Source: JAUREX01 sp044356825 (GTDB taxonomy: Bacteria; Pseudomonadota; Alphaproteobacteria; Rhodobacterales; Rhodobacteraceae). From it: a DNA stretch of 23,108 nucleotides. The notes below the pieces were generated by a model. That model worked only from the letters and a program-made list of their open reading frames with translations, was not told where the DNA came from and searched no databases. The stretch covers positions 1 through 23,108 of the forward strand of contig JBIKVM010000021.1 of assembly GCA_044356825.1 (NCBI GenBank). Direction: 5' to 3'. The translations under genes were made by a program, and so were the position numbers. Of the stretch, positions 6,703-13,907 are shown in pieces; the stretch's first letter is position 1; each line of letters begins with the position of its first letter.

Positions 6703-6722
6703 TGCGCGGGTGGCCTGTAAGC
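6703..6722. repeat. Right direct repeat, 3' end of rnpB
   Basis: TGCGCGGGTGGCCTGTAAGC, the same 20 bases as 5428-5447. On the minus strand it is GCTTACAGGCCACCCGCGCA, which is the 3' strand of RNase P RNA helix P1 plus the preceding conserved GGCTTA. This copy is continuous with the full RNA gene. Confidence 0.9.
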
Positions 6723-7093
6723 CGGATTCTGTTCCGGGGTTGCCCCCTTCGATGGCCATTCCTCTGGGCGCACCGTCGCCGGTGCGCTCGTGCTGCCAAC
6801 CCGGGCCTCTCGGGCTGAAGCGTCCCTACCCGCGCGGTTGCCCGCCCGGGCCCGAGGCCCCTATTCGGCATTGCTCCCGGCGGGGCTTGCCGTGCCGTCC
6901 CGGTTGCCCGGTCCGCGGTGGGCTTTTACCCCACCGTTTCACCTGTGCCCCGGGCGGACCCGGGGCAGTCTCGTTCTCTGTGGCGCTTTCCCTCGGGTTT
7001 CCCCGGCCGGGCGTTACCCGGCGCCGCCGCTTCATGGAGTCCGGACTTTCCTCGCGACGGTCGCCCGCCGCGCGGCCATCCGGCCACCCGCGC
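6704..7093 (-). ncRNA. rnpB: RNase P RNA, bacterial type A
   Basis: Catalytic RNA that trims the 5' leader of tRNA precursors. On the minus strand the 5' end reads GCGCGGGTGGCC and the 3' end GGCCACCCGCGC, giving a perfect 12-bp P1 helix. Conserved region I (GAGGAAAGTCCGGACTCC) is at 7036-7053. GTGAAACGGTGGGGTAAAAG is present near 6920-6950, and CAGAGGAATGGCCATCG with the final GAATCCGGCTTACAGGCC near 6712-6770. Length is about 390 nt, as in other alphaproteobacteria. Ends are set by the P1 helix and may be off by a few bases. The terminal 20 bases also form the right att-like repeat. Confidence 0.95.
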
Positions 7094-7100
7094 GGTGAGG

Positions 7101-7129
7101 GGCATAGACCGCGAGGGCGGCGCGGTCAA
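7101..7129 (-). promoter_or_regulatory. rnpB promoter
   Basis: Minus strand TTGACC (7129-7124) and TATGCC (7106-7101) are separated by 17 bp, a good sigma-70 layout for this group. The predicted start, about 7 bases downstream, falls at 7093-7094, exactly where the P1 helix begins. The -35 overlaps the stop codon of the upstream acetyltransferase gene. Confidence 0.75.
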
Positions 7130-7845
7130 CGCCCGGGTGCGGCGCGATAGTGATAGCGCGCGGCCTCGGCCATCCCGAGGCCCGCATAGAGCGCGCGGGC
7201 GGGCGCGTTCGCCTCGGTCACGGCCACCGCGATCCACCCCGCCTCCTGCGCCTCGGCCCAGCGGGCGGCCGAGAGCATGAGGATGCGCGCCAAGCCTTGC
7301 CGACGATGGGGCGCGCGCACCGCCACCGCATGCACCATCGCGCCATCTCCCGAGACCGCGACGAAGGCCCCGCCTGCGGGGCGGTCACCGACGCGTCCGA
7401 GAATCGCCGCGCGCGGTGCTGCGACGCGCGCCATCACCCCCTGCCGCGCGGCACCTATCCCCTCAGCCGTCCAGAGGTCCTCAAGCACCGCAAGGGGCGG
7501 CCAGTGGGGAAAGGCCGTAACGGGCGGCACCTCGCCCGATACCGCGCCAAGAGGGGCCGCGAGGATCAGCGTCGGGTCGCGCATCTCATGCCCCAGATCC
7601 GCCAGCAGCGCATCCAGCGCCCCGTCACCCGGCCCGATGCGATAGAGCGCCTCTTGCCCCATCCCGCGCATCGCGGCCGAGGCTGCGACGACGTCTGCGG
7701 CCGTCGCGGGTCCGGTTGCGGTCGCCGAGGACACCCGGCTGCCCGCACCACGGCCTTCGCGCAGCACGAAGGGGCCCGCGCGCATCGACCGCGCGGCGGG
7801 CCATGTCGCCTCGAGGACCGAAAACAGCGCGCGGGCGTCCGGCAT
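7126..7845 (-). CDS. GNAT-family N-acetyltransferase
   Basis: A 239-residue protein whose C-terminal half is a GNAT acetyltransferase. It has the acetyl-CoA pyrophosphate loop RRQGLARIL within VHAVAVRAPHRRQGLA, and the C-terminal VTEANAPARALYAGLGM typical of the family. The N-terminal 110 residues are a less conserved domain, as in two-domain GNAT proteins. Substrate unknown. It follows the cinA-like gene directly: ATG at 7845 is two bases past that stop, and an in-frame GTG at 7851 would overlap it as GTGA, adding two residues. Both starts are plausible. Its stop codon lies inside the -35 box of the rnpB promoter, so there is no spacer between the two transcription units. Confidence 0.85.
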   Translation of the reverse strand: MPDARALFSVLEATWPAARSMRAGPFVLREGRGAGSRVSSATATGPATAADVVAASAAMRGMGQEALYRIGPGDGALDALLADLGHEMRDPTLILAAPLGAVSGEVPPVTAFPHWPPLAVLEDLWTAEGIGAARQGVMARVAAPRAAILGRVGDRPAGGAFVAVSGDGAMVHAVAVRAPHRRQGLARILMLSAARWAEAQEAGWIAVAVTEANAPARALYAGLGMAEAARYHYRAAPGR

Positions 7846-7847
7846 GT

Positions 7848-8576
7848 TCACGAGGGCGTGCCGAACAGCGCGGCGAGGCGGATCATCGCGGCGTCGATCC
7901 GCGCGCCGTCGGTTCCGCGCACGACGAGGTTCGTACCGAGAACACCGTTGCGCTGGAACGGATAGGAGCCCATCGAGAGGTCGGGGTATTCGGCCGCGAG
8001 CGCCCCGAAATCCGCCGCGATCGCGCCCTCGGGCCGCAGCACCTCGAGCGATTGCGACAAGATGGGCGGCCCGCCCGCGAGGCTCGGCAGGACCGAGGCG
8101 ACCATCGCCTGAAAGATCGACGGCACGCCTGCCATCACATGCACGTTCCCGATGGTGAAACCGGGCGCGGACGAGACGGGATTGTCGATGAGGCTTGCCC
8201 CCTCGGGGATGCGCGCCATGCGCAGGCGCGCCTCGTTGAGTTCGATCCCCCGCCGGTCGCAATGGGCCTGCAGGATCGCGCGCGCATCCGCGCGCACACC
8301 GATGCTGACACCGAACGCCGCCGCGACGGCGTCGGCGGTGATGTCGTCGTGCGTGGGTCCGATACCGCCCGAGGTGAAGACGTGATCGGCTGACGCGCGC
8401 AGCGCGTTGAGTGCGGCGACGATCGCGCCATGATTGTCCGAGACGACCCGCGCCTCGGTCACGACGATGCCGATCTTGCCGAGTTCGCCGGCAAGATATG
8501 CGAGGTTGCCCTCGCGCGTCCGGCCCGAGAGGATCTCGTCCCCGATGACGAGCATCGCTGCCGTGGGATTGGTCAT
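7848..8576 (-). CDS. CinA-type competence/damage-inducible family protein (molybdopterin-binding domain only)
   Basis: A 242-residue protein with the MoaB/MogA-like fold of the CinA N-terminal half: AAMLVIGDEILSGRT at the start, TSGGIGPTHDDIT near residues 67-79, and a VMAGVPSIF segment. Full CinA adds a C-terminal nicotinamide-nucleotide amidase (PncC) domain of about 160 residues; that is absent here, as in many alphaproteobacterial relatives. The precise activity of the short form is not established; ADP-ribose pyrophosphatase activity is known for some members of the family. The start ATG at 8576 has AGGAGG just upstream on the minus strand, and a good promoter lies at 8603-8631. It is transcribed with the GNAT gene. 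Confidence 0.9.
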   Translation of the reverse strand: MTNPTAAMLVIGDEILSGRTREGNLAYLAGELGKIGIVVTEARVVSDNHGAIVAALNALRASADHVFTSGGIGPTHDDITADAVAAAFGVSIGVRADARAILQAHCDRRGIELNEARLRMARIPEGASLIDNPVSSAPGFTIGNVHVMAGVPSIFQAMVASVLPSLAGGPPILSQSLEVLRPEGAIAADFGALAAEYPDLSMGSYPFQRNGVLGTNLVVRGTDGARIDAAMIRLAALFGTPS

Positions 8577-8602
8577 GCCTGCCTCCTGTTGCCCCGCCGC
8601 AA

Positions 8603-8631
8603 GCTATAGGGGGGCGGCGGGCGGGTTTCAA
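8603..8631 (-). promoter_or_regulatory. Promoter of the cinA-like/GNAT operon
   Basis: Minus strand TTGAAA (8631-8626) and TATAGC (8608-8603) are separated by a 17-bp all-G/C spacer. The -10 ends 26 bases before the ATG, with AGGAGG between. This is one of the clearest sigma-70-like promoters in the window. Confidence 0.7.
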
Positions 8632-8653
8632 ATACCCGATGGCATGCTCGGGT

Positions 8654-8683
8654 CTGGCCTTGGCCATGCAACGGCGGTATGAC
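8654..8683 (+). promoter_or_regulatory. Weak candidate promoter for map
   Basis: CTGGCC (8654-8659) and TATGAC (8678-8683) with 18-bp spacing, upstream of AGGAGG (8698-8703). The -10 is acceptable and the -35 poor. Placed here because map is divergent from the cinA-like gene and needs its own promoter. Confidence 0.3.
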
Positions 8684-8709
8684 ACGGACGCAGGGACAGG
8701 AGGCCGGGC

Positions 8710-9576
8710 GTGTCGTCAGGCGAAGCGCGCATCACCCGTGACGGGATCAGGATCCATACCCGCGAGGATTTCGCGGGCATGCACCGCGCGGGGCGCGTCG
8801 CGGCCGATATCCTCGACGAGATCACGCCGATGGTCGCGCCCGGCATTGGCACGGGCGAGATCGACGCGCGCATCACCGCGCTTGTCACCGAAGCGGGCGC
8901 CATCTCGGCCACGATCGGCTATCGCGGTTATCGCCACGCCTCGTGCATCAGCGTCAACCATGTCGTCTGCCACGGCATCCCCGGCAGCGCGGTGCCGACC
9001 GGGCGCGCCGAGGCCGCGCGGAGCGACGACCTGCTGCGTGATGGCGACATCGTCAACATCGATGTCACCGTGATCGTCGATGGCTGGTATGGCGACAGCT
9101 CGCGGATGTATGTGGCCGGCACCCCCAAGCCCTTCGCGCAACGCCTGATCCGCGTCACGCATGATGCGCTGATGCGCGGGATCGCGACGGTACGTCCCGG
9201 CGCCACCTTTGGCGACGTCGGCCATGCCATCCAGAGCTTCGTCGAGGGCGAGCGCATGTCGGTCGTGCGCGACTTTTGCGGCCACGGCCTTGGGCGGGTG
9301 TTTCATGCGCCCCCGAACGTGCTGCACTTCGGCCGTCCCGGCACGGGGCCGGTGCTCGAAGAAGGGATGTTCTTCACGATCGAGCCGATGGTGAACCTCG
9401 GCCGGCCCGAGACACGGGTCCTGCCCGATGAATGGACGGCCGTGACGCGCGACCGCTCGCTCTCAGCGCAGTTCGAGCACTCGGTGGGCGTGACCGCGAC
9501 GGGCTGCGAGATCTTCACCCTCTCGCCGCGAGGGCTGTTCATGCCCGACTTCGCGGTGGCGGCCGGGGCGGACTGA
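8710..9576 (+). CDS. map: Methionine aminopeptidase, type I
   Basis: Removes the N-terminal methionine from nascent proteins. All five metal ligands are visible: D118 (NIDVT), D129 (GDSSR), H192 (CGHGLG), E225 (TIEPM) and E256 (FEHSV). Each sits exactly 21 residues later than in the E. coli enzyme. The GTG start at 8710 is preceded by AGGAGG (8698-8703) at 6-base spacing. At 288 residues it is somewhat longer than the E. coli protein (264). An insertion of about 11 residues (around 93-107, Ala/Arg-rich) lies between HGIPG and LLRDGDIV, and there is an N-terminal extension. It is followed 52 bases later by the lipid-transport operon. Confidence 0.97.
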   Translation: MSSGEARITRDGIRIHTREDFAGMHRAGRVAADILDEITPMVAPGIGTGEIDARITALVTEAGAISATIGYRGYRHASCISVNHVVCHGIPGSAVPTGRAEAARSDDLLRDGDIVNIDVTVIVDGWYGDSSRMYVAGTPKPFAQRLIRVTHDALMRGIATVRPGATFGDVGHAIQSFVEGERMSVVRDFCGHGLGRVFHAPPNVLHFGRPGTGPVLEEGMFFTIEPMVNLGRPETRVLPDEWTAVTRDRSLSAQFEHSVGVTATGCEIFTLSPRGLFMPDFAVAAGAD

Positions 9577-9628
9577 GTCGGCATCAATCCAGGGCCGCGC
9601 GGTGCGGCGGCCCCATCCGGAGAGGCGC

Positions 9629-10741
9629 GTGGCGGCATCGGGCGAAGGCGTCTTTGTGGTTGACCTTGCATCGGGTGGGGTCGCGCGGGTTCGGGGCGCA
9701 CTCGTGCTGGCCGACATCGCCCGCATCGAGGCTGCGCTGGCGGCGCTCGATCCTAGCGCGGTACGCGCGGTCGATGTCGCGGGGGTGGAGCGGATCGATA
9801 CCGCGGGGGCCTGGGCGCTGGTGCGCCTGATGCGCCAGGCGGGGATCGAGGCGGCCACGGGCGCGGATCCGCGCCATGCGCGCCTGATCGCGGCGGTCGC
9901 GGCGGCGTTGCCCAGCCCAGCGCCGCGCGCCGCACGCCCACCCCGATTCATGCGGACGCTCGCGGCGCTCGGCGTCTGGGCCGTTGAGGTGGGGCGGCTC
10001 TGCCGCGACCTTCTTGGCTATCTCGGCCTCTTCTTTGCGCTCGTGGGGCGGGCGGCGCTGCGGCCGACGCGCTTTCCGCTCACGCCGCTTGTCCATCACA
10101 GCCAGCAGGTCGGCCTCAATGCCGTGCCGATCGTCGTCCTGATGGCCTTTCTGATCGGTGTGGTGCTCGCCTTTCAGGGCGCGACGCAGCTGCGCCGCTT
10201 CGGGGCGGACGTGTTCGTCGTCGACCTCATCGCGATCTCGGTCCTCCGCGAGCTGGGCGTGCTGCTGACCGCGATCATCGTTGCTGGGCGCACGGCCTCG
10301 GCCTTCACCGCCCAGCTCGGCGCGATGAAGATGCGCGAGGAGATCGACGCGATGCGCACCCTTGCCATAGACCCGGCCGAGGCTCTGATCCTGCCCCGCG
10401 TGCTCGCGCTCGTCATCACGCTGCCGGTGCTCACGCTCCTGGCCAATGTCGCGGGGCTGGCGGGGGGCGCGCTGATGGCGTGGATCGACCTCGGCATCTC
10501 GCCCGCCATGTTCCGCACCCGCCTGCTCGAGACCTCGGTCGATCATGTGACGGTCGGGATGCTCAAGGCGCCGGTCTTTGCCGTGGTGATCGGCCTCGTC
10601 GGCTGCCACGCGGGGATGCAGGTGCAGGGCAGCACGGACTCGCTCGGCCGGCTGACCTCGGCCTCGGTCGTGCGCGCGATCTTCGCGGTGATCCTGATCG
10701 ATGCACTCTTCTCCATCTTCTATTCCGAGGTCGGGCTGTGA
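9629..10741 (+). CDS. mlaE: MlaE-type ABC transporter permease with N-terminal STAS domain
   Basis: Inner-membrane permease of a phospholipid (MCE) transporter. Residues 1-97 form a STAS domain (AVDVAGVERIDTAGAWALVRL). Residues about 115-368 are the MlaE permease, with the conserved coupling segment RTASAFTAQLGAMKMREEID around 221-240 and several hydrophobic spans. In E. coli the STAS protein (MlaB) is separate; a fused STAS-permease is a common alternative. GTG at 9629 with GGAGAGG (9619-9625) is preferred over the in-frame GTG at 9602. The stop overlaps the ATPase start as GTGA (10738-10741), so the pair is likely translationally coupled. Confidence 0.92.
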   Translation: MAASGEGVFVVDLASGGVARVRGALVLADIARIEAALAALDPSAVRAVDVAGVERIDTAGAWALVRLMRQAGIEAATGADPRHARLIAAVAAALPSPAPRAARPPRFMRTLAALGVWAVEVGRLCRDLLGYLGLFFALVGRAALRPTRFPLTPLVHHSQQVGLNAVPIVVLMAFLIGVVLAFQGATQLRRFGADVFVVDLIAISVLRELGVLLTAIIVAGRTASAFTAQLGAMKMREEIDAMRTLAIDPAEALILPRVLALVITLPVLTLLANVAGLAGGALMAWIDLGISPAMFRTRLLETSVDHVTVGMLKAPVFAVVIGLVGCHAGMQVQGSTDSLGRLTSASVVRAIFAVILIDALFSIFYSEVGL

Positions 10742-11523
10742 GCGCCCCGCGCGAGGCCGTCATCGCGGTGCGCGGGCTTGGCACGCGCTTCGGGCCGCAG
10801 ATCGTGCATCAGGGCCTCGACCTCGACCTCTGGCGGGGCGAGGTGCTGGGGGTCGTGGGCGGGTCGGGGTCGGGCAAGTCGGTACTCTTGCGCACGATCA
10901 CCGGCCTCAACCGCCCCTTTGCCGGATCGGTCCGCGTCTTCGGCACCGAGGTCGTCGGCGCGCCGCCCGAGGCGCTGGCCGAACTCGAGACGCGCTGGGG
11001 CGTGATGTTCCAGGATGGCGCGCTCTTTTCGGCGCTGACGGTGCGCGAGAACGTCGAGGTTCCGCTGCGCGGGGTCGCGGGTCTGCCCATCGCGATCCGG
11101 CGCGACCTCGCCGACCTCAAGATCGCGATGGTGGGCCTGCCACCCGAGGCGGGCGACAAGTATCCCTCGGAACTCTCGGGCGGAATGCGCAAGCGCGCGG
11201 GGCTGGCGCGCGCGCTCGCACGCGACCCCGAACTTCTCTTTCTCGATGAACCGACAGCCGGGCTCGACCCCATCGGGGCCGCGGCCTTCGACAGGCTTTT
11301 GCTTGATCTTTCCGCCGCGCTGGGGCTTACGGTCTTTCTCGTGACCCATGATCTCGATACGCTTCACGCAACCTGCGACCGCGTCGCGGTGCTGGCCGAA
11401 GGGCGCGTCCTGGTCGAGGGAACGCTCAGCGCGATGCGCGCGGTCGAGCATCCGTGGGTGAAGGAATATTTTCAGGGCCCGCGCGCGCGCGCGGCCGGCG
11501 TTGGCCTCGAGGGACGTGACTGA
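10738..11523 (+). CDS. mlaF: MlaF-type ABC transporter ATPase
   Basis: ATPase driving the MlaE permease. It has Walker A GGSGSGKS (41-48), the Q-loop region MFQDGALF, signature LSGGM, Walker B LLFLDEPTAGLD and the switch histidine in VTHD. GVMFQDGALFSALTV and ELSGGMRKRAGLARA are characteristic of the MlaF subgroup. Start is the GTG at 10738 overlapping the permease stop; 261 residues, normal length. Near the 3' end a run of alternating C and G (about 11480-11493) encodes the segment rich in Arg and Ala. Confidence 0.93.
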   Translation: MSAPREAVIAVRGLGTRFGPQIVHQGLDLDLWRGEVLGVVGGSGSGKSVLLRTITGLNRPFAGSVRVFGTEVVGAPPEALAELETRWGVMFQDGALFSALTVRENVEVPLRGVAGLPIAIRRDLADLKIAMVGLPPEAGDKYPSELSGGMRKRAGLARALARDPELLFLDEPTAGLDPIGAAAFDRLLLDLSAALGLTVFLVTHDLDTLHATCDRVAVLAEGRVLVEGTLSAMRAVEHPWVKEYFQGPRARAAGVGLEGRD

Positions 11524-11526
11524 AGG

Positions 11527-13263
11527 ATGGAGACGCGTGCCAACCATGTCCTGATCGGTGCCTTCGTTCTGGCGGGGTTTGTCGGCATCATCTCGTTCTT
11601 CCTGTGGTTCGCGCAGATCGAGTTGCGCCGCCAGTTCGCCTATTTCGATGTCCGCTTCTCCTCGGTCTCGGGCCTCGCGCAGGCCTCCGAGGTGCGCTTC
11701 GCCGGGCTTCCAGTCGGGCAGGTCGTGGACGTGCGCCTGGCGCCCGACATGAACGGCACGATCCTCGTGCGACTCGAGATTGCCGCCGGAACGCCGGTGC
11801 GGACCGACAGCATCGCCACCATCGAGACGCTGGGGGTGACGGGCGTTTCCTATGTCGGGATCAGCGCAGGCACGCCCGAGGCGGCGCTTCTGCGCGCGCC
11901 CGGCGGTGGCGTGCCCGAGATCACCGCGGGCCGGTCCGTGCTTCAGGTTCTTTCGCAAGATGCCCCCGAGATCACATCCCAGATCCTCGATCTGCTCGCC
12001 CGCGGCGGTGAGCTCTTTTCGGCCGAGAACAGCGCCAAGGTGCAGCGCATCTTGCAAAACCTCGAACAGTCGTCGGAAAACCTCGTCGTCGCGCTCGATG
12101 AATTCAGCGTGCTGACCACGACGGTTGCGGCCGCCTCGACCGATATCGCGGGCTTCACGATCGAGCTCGAACCCCTCATCACCCGCGCGGGCGAGACGCT
12201 CGGGCGGGTCGATGCGGCGCTGGCCGAGGTCACCGCGCTCGCGCAGCGCGCGCAGACCACGCTTGATCGGGGCGAGCGCGCGATGGAAAGCGGGGCGGGC
12301 GCGCTCAAGGCCGCCGAGGGGCTGCTCACGGCCGATGTGCCGGCGCTGCTCGCCGATCTTCAGGCGACATCCTCGGCCCTGCGGACGGAAATCGAGGCGC
12401 TGTCGGGGCAGGCGCAAGGCGCCATCGGCAGCTTCGGCACCGCCGGCGCGCAGGCGACGCAGCGGCTCGAGGAGCTGGGCGCGACGATCGCGGCCGCCGA
12501 CCGGGCGGTCGAACGCTTTGCCGCGATGGTGGGCGCGGTCGAGGATGCGGCGACGGGTTTCGATGCGCTGGTCGAGGGCGACGGGCGCGCGCTCGTGGCC
12601 GAAACGCGGGCGATGATTGCGCGGGCGGATGCCGCGGTCGCCGCACTCGCGCAGGCGGGCGCGACCGACCTGCCCGCGACGCTTACCGAAGTGCGCGGGG
12701 CGGCCGAGACCATCTCGCGCGTGGCCGAAACCGCGGGGGCGGATTTCGGCGCTGCGGCGGGGGCGGTCGCGCGCCTTGAGCCCGCCGTCGCCGAGACGCT
12801 GCGCGGCGCGGGTGAGACCTTCGCGCGCGCTACCGAGACGCTGGGCGCCATCGAGGCGGCGCTCGTGACCGCCGACCGCGCCCTGATCGCGGCCGAGGGT
12901 GCCTTCGTGGGGGCCGAGAAGGTGCTCGGGGACGAGGCGCCGGCAATCGCGGCCGACCTGCGCGCAGCGGTGGCGCGGATCGATGCAGCCGTCGCTGAGG
13001 TCGCAGCCGATCTGCCCGCCGTTACCGCGGACCTGCGCGCGGCCGCCGGGCAGGCCAATGCGGCGTTCGGCGACCTTGCCGGCATGATCGACGCCGCCGG
13101 TCCGTCTGTTGCCGATTTCACCGTCCGCGGTCTGGCCGAGGTGACCGAAGCCGCGCGCGAGGCGCGCACCCTGATCGCGACGCTCGACCGCCTCGTGCGG
13201 CTGATCGAGCGCGATCCGGCCCGATTCCTGATCGAGCGCCCCTATCCGGAGTTCCGCCCATGA
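11527..13263 (+). CDS. mlaD: MCE-family lipid-binding protein (MlaD-like) with very long helical tail
   Basis: Periplasmic, membrane-anchored component that binds lipid. One N-terminal transmembrane helix (about 9-29) is followed by a single MCE domain (about 38-115: YFDVRFSSVSGL, VRFAGLPVGQV, ETLGVTGVSYVGIS). About 450 residues of Ala/Glu/Asp-rich, probably coiled-coil sequence make up the rest. E. coli MlaD is 183 residues; the 578-residue form with a helical extension recalls PqiB/LetB or mycobacterial MCE proteins that build a tunnel or stalk across the periplasm. The start ATG at 11527 is three bases after the ATPase stop, and the 3' end overlaps the lipoprotein gene (ATGA at 13260-13263). 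Function inferred: lipid shuttling between the membranes. Confidence 0.92.
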   Translation: METRANHVLIGAFVLAGFVGIISFFLWFAQIELRRQFAYFDVRFSSVSGLAQASEVRFAGLPVGQVVDVRLAPDMNGTILVRLEIAAGTPVRTDSIATIETLGVTGVSYVGISAGTPEAALLRAPGGGVPEITAGRSVLQVLSQDAPEITSQILDLLARGGELFSAENSAKVQRILQNLEQSSENLVVALDEFSVLTTTVAAASTDIAGFTIELEPLITRAGETLGRVDAALAEVTALAQRAQTTLDRGERAMESGAGALKAAEGLLTADVPALLADLQATSSALRTEIEALSGQAQGAIGSFGTAGAQATQRLEELGATIAAADRAVERFAAMVGAVEDAATGFDALVEGDGRALVAETRAMIARADAAVAALAQAGATDLPATLTEVRGAAETISRVAETAGADFGAAAGAVARLEPAVAETLRGAGETFARATETLGAIEAALVTADRALIAAEGAFVGAEKVLGDEAPAIAADLRAAVARIDAAVAEVAADLPAVTADLRAAAGQANAAFGDLAGMIDAAGPSVADFTVRGLAEVTEAAREARTLIATLDRLVRLIERDPARFLIERPYPEFRP

Positions 13264-13901
13264 CCGACGCCATTGCACGGCCTGACCGGCGCGCGCTCAT
13301 CGGTGGGATTGCCGCGCTTGGGCTTCTGCCCGGCTGCGCCGTCCTGTCGGCGCTCGGCTCAGCGCAGGGGCCGTCGGCCGCCTTCGACCTCGCGCTCGAT
13401 CGCGACATGCCGGCCGCCGGCGCCCCGATCGGGACCGAGCTTGTCATCGCGCTGCCCGCGACCTCGGGGGCGCTAGCGACCGACCGCATCCTCGTGCGGC
13501 CGGCGCCAATCGAGGCGCAGTATCTGCCCGATGCCCGCTGGACCGAGGCCGCGCCGCAGGTGATCCAGACCCTGCTCGTGCGCGGCTTCGAGGCGACCGG
13601 GGGCTGGGACCATGTCGGCCGTGCCTCCTTCGCCGGCCCACCCGACCACCTGCTGGTGAGCGACCTCGTCGCCTTCGAGGTCGTGCTTGGCGCGGATGGC
13701 GCGGCCGGGGTTCGCGCGGCGCTTGCGGCCCAGCTTCTGGCCGAAGGCGGTGCGCGCCGCCTTGGTGCGCGCCGGTTCGAGGCCGCCGCCCCGATTGCCG
13801 ATCTCGATCCCGAAACGGTGGCGGCTGCCCTGAACGCCGCGGCGGGCGAGGTGCTTGCAGCTCTGGCGGCCTGGGCAATCCGGACGGCGCGGGGGGGCTG
13901 A
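13260..13901 (+). CDS. ABC-type transport auxiliary lipoprotein, PqiC-like
   Basis: A 213-residue lipoprotein. The signal sequence has a twin-arginine-like DRRALIGG and a lipobox LLPGC with the acylated cysteine at C26. The mature part resembles the PqiC/YmbA family: VLVIALPATSGALATDRILVR-type beta strand (about 54-80), RWTEAAPQVIQTLLVRGFEATG, and DHLLVSDLVAFEV. These proteins sit at the outer membrane as partners of PqiB-like MCE proteins. Pairing with an mlaEFD-type set and no mlaC suggests the lipoprotein replaces the soluble carrier. It overlaps mlaD by four bases and ends the operon, six bases before the convergent kpsC stop. Confidence 0.82.
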   Translation: MTDAIARPDRRALIGGIAALGLLPGCAVLSALGSAQGPSAAFDLALDRDMPAAGAPIGTELVIALPATSGALATDRILVRPAPIEAQYLPDARWTEAAPQVIQTLLVRGFEATGGWDHVGRASFAGPPDHLLVSDLVAFEVVLGADGAAGVRAALAAQLLAEGGARRLGARRFEAAAPIADLDPETVAAALNAAAGEVLAALAAWAIRTARGG

Positions 13902-13907
13902 TCGGCC

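Larger units (their letters stand above)
5428..6722. mobile_element. Putative integrated islet at the 3' end of rnpB
   Basis: A stretch of 1,275 bp per repeat unit, bounded by a perfect 20-bp direct repeat whose right copy belongs to intact rnpB. This matches integration into the 3' end of an RNA gene: the element brings a replacement 3' end, and the old end is left as an orphan at the far side. Composition supports foreign origin: 5521-5580 is 28/60 G+C, against 45/60 in a neighbouring coding line (3481-3540). The cargo is one ORF. No integrase, excisionase or transposase is visible inside, so it is either a remnant or a small element moved in trans. No IS-type terminal inverted repeats were seen. 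Confidence 0.65.

Noticed and set aside
6577..6759. 60-codon minus-strand frame from rnpB into the islet
   Set aside because: It begins inside the structured RNase P RNA, has no ribosome-binding site and matches nothing I know. The in-frame LQATRA segment simply comes from the att-like repeat.
11480..11493. Alternating CG run in mlaF
   Set aside because: A short CG dinucleotide tract is expected by chance in coding DNA of this composition; no other sign of a functional element.
10720..13278. 852-codon minus-strand open frame across mlaF and mlaD
   Set aside because: Antisense to a clear ABC ATPase and MCE protein; no domain signature.
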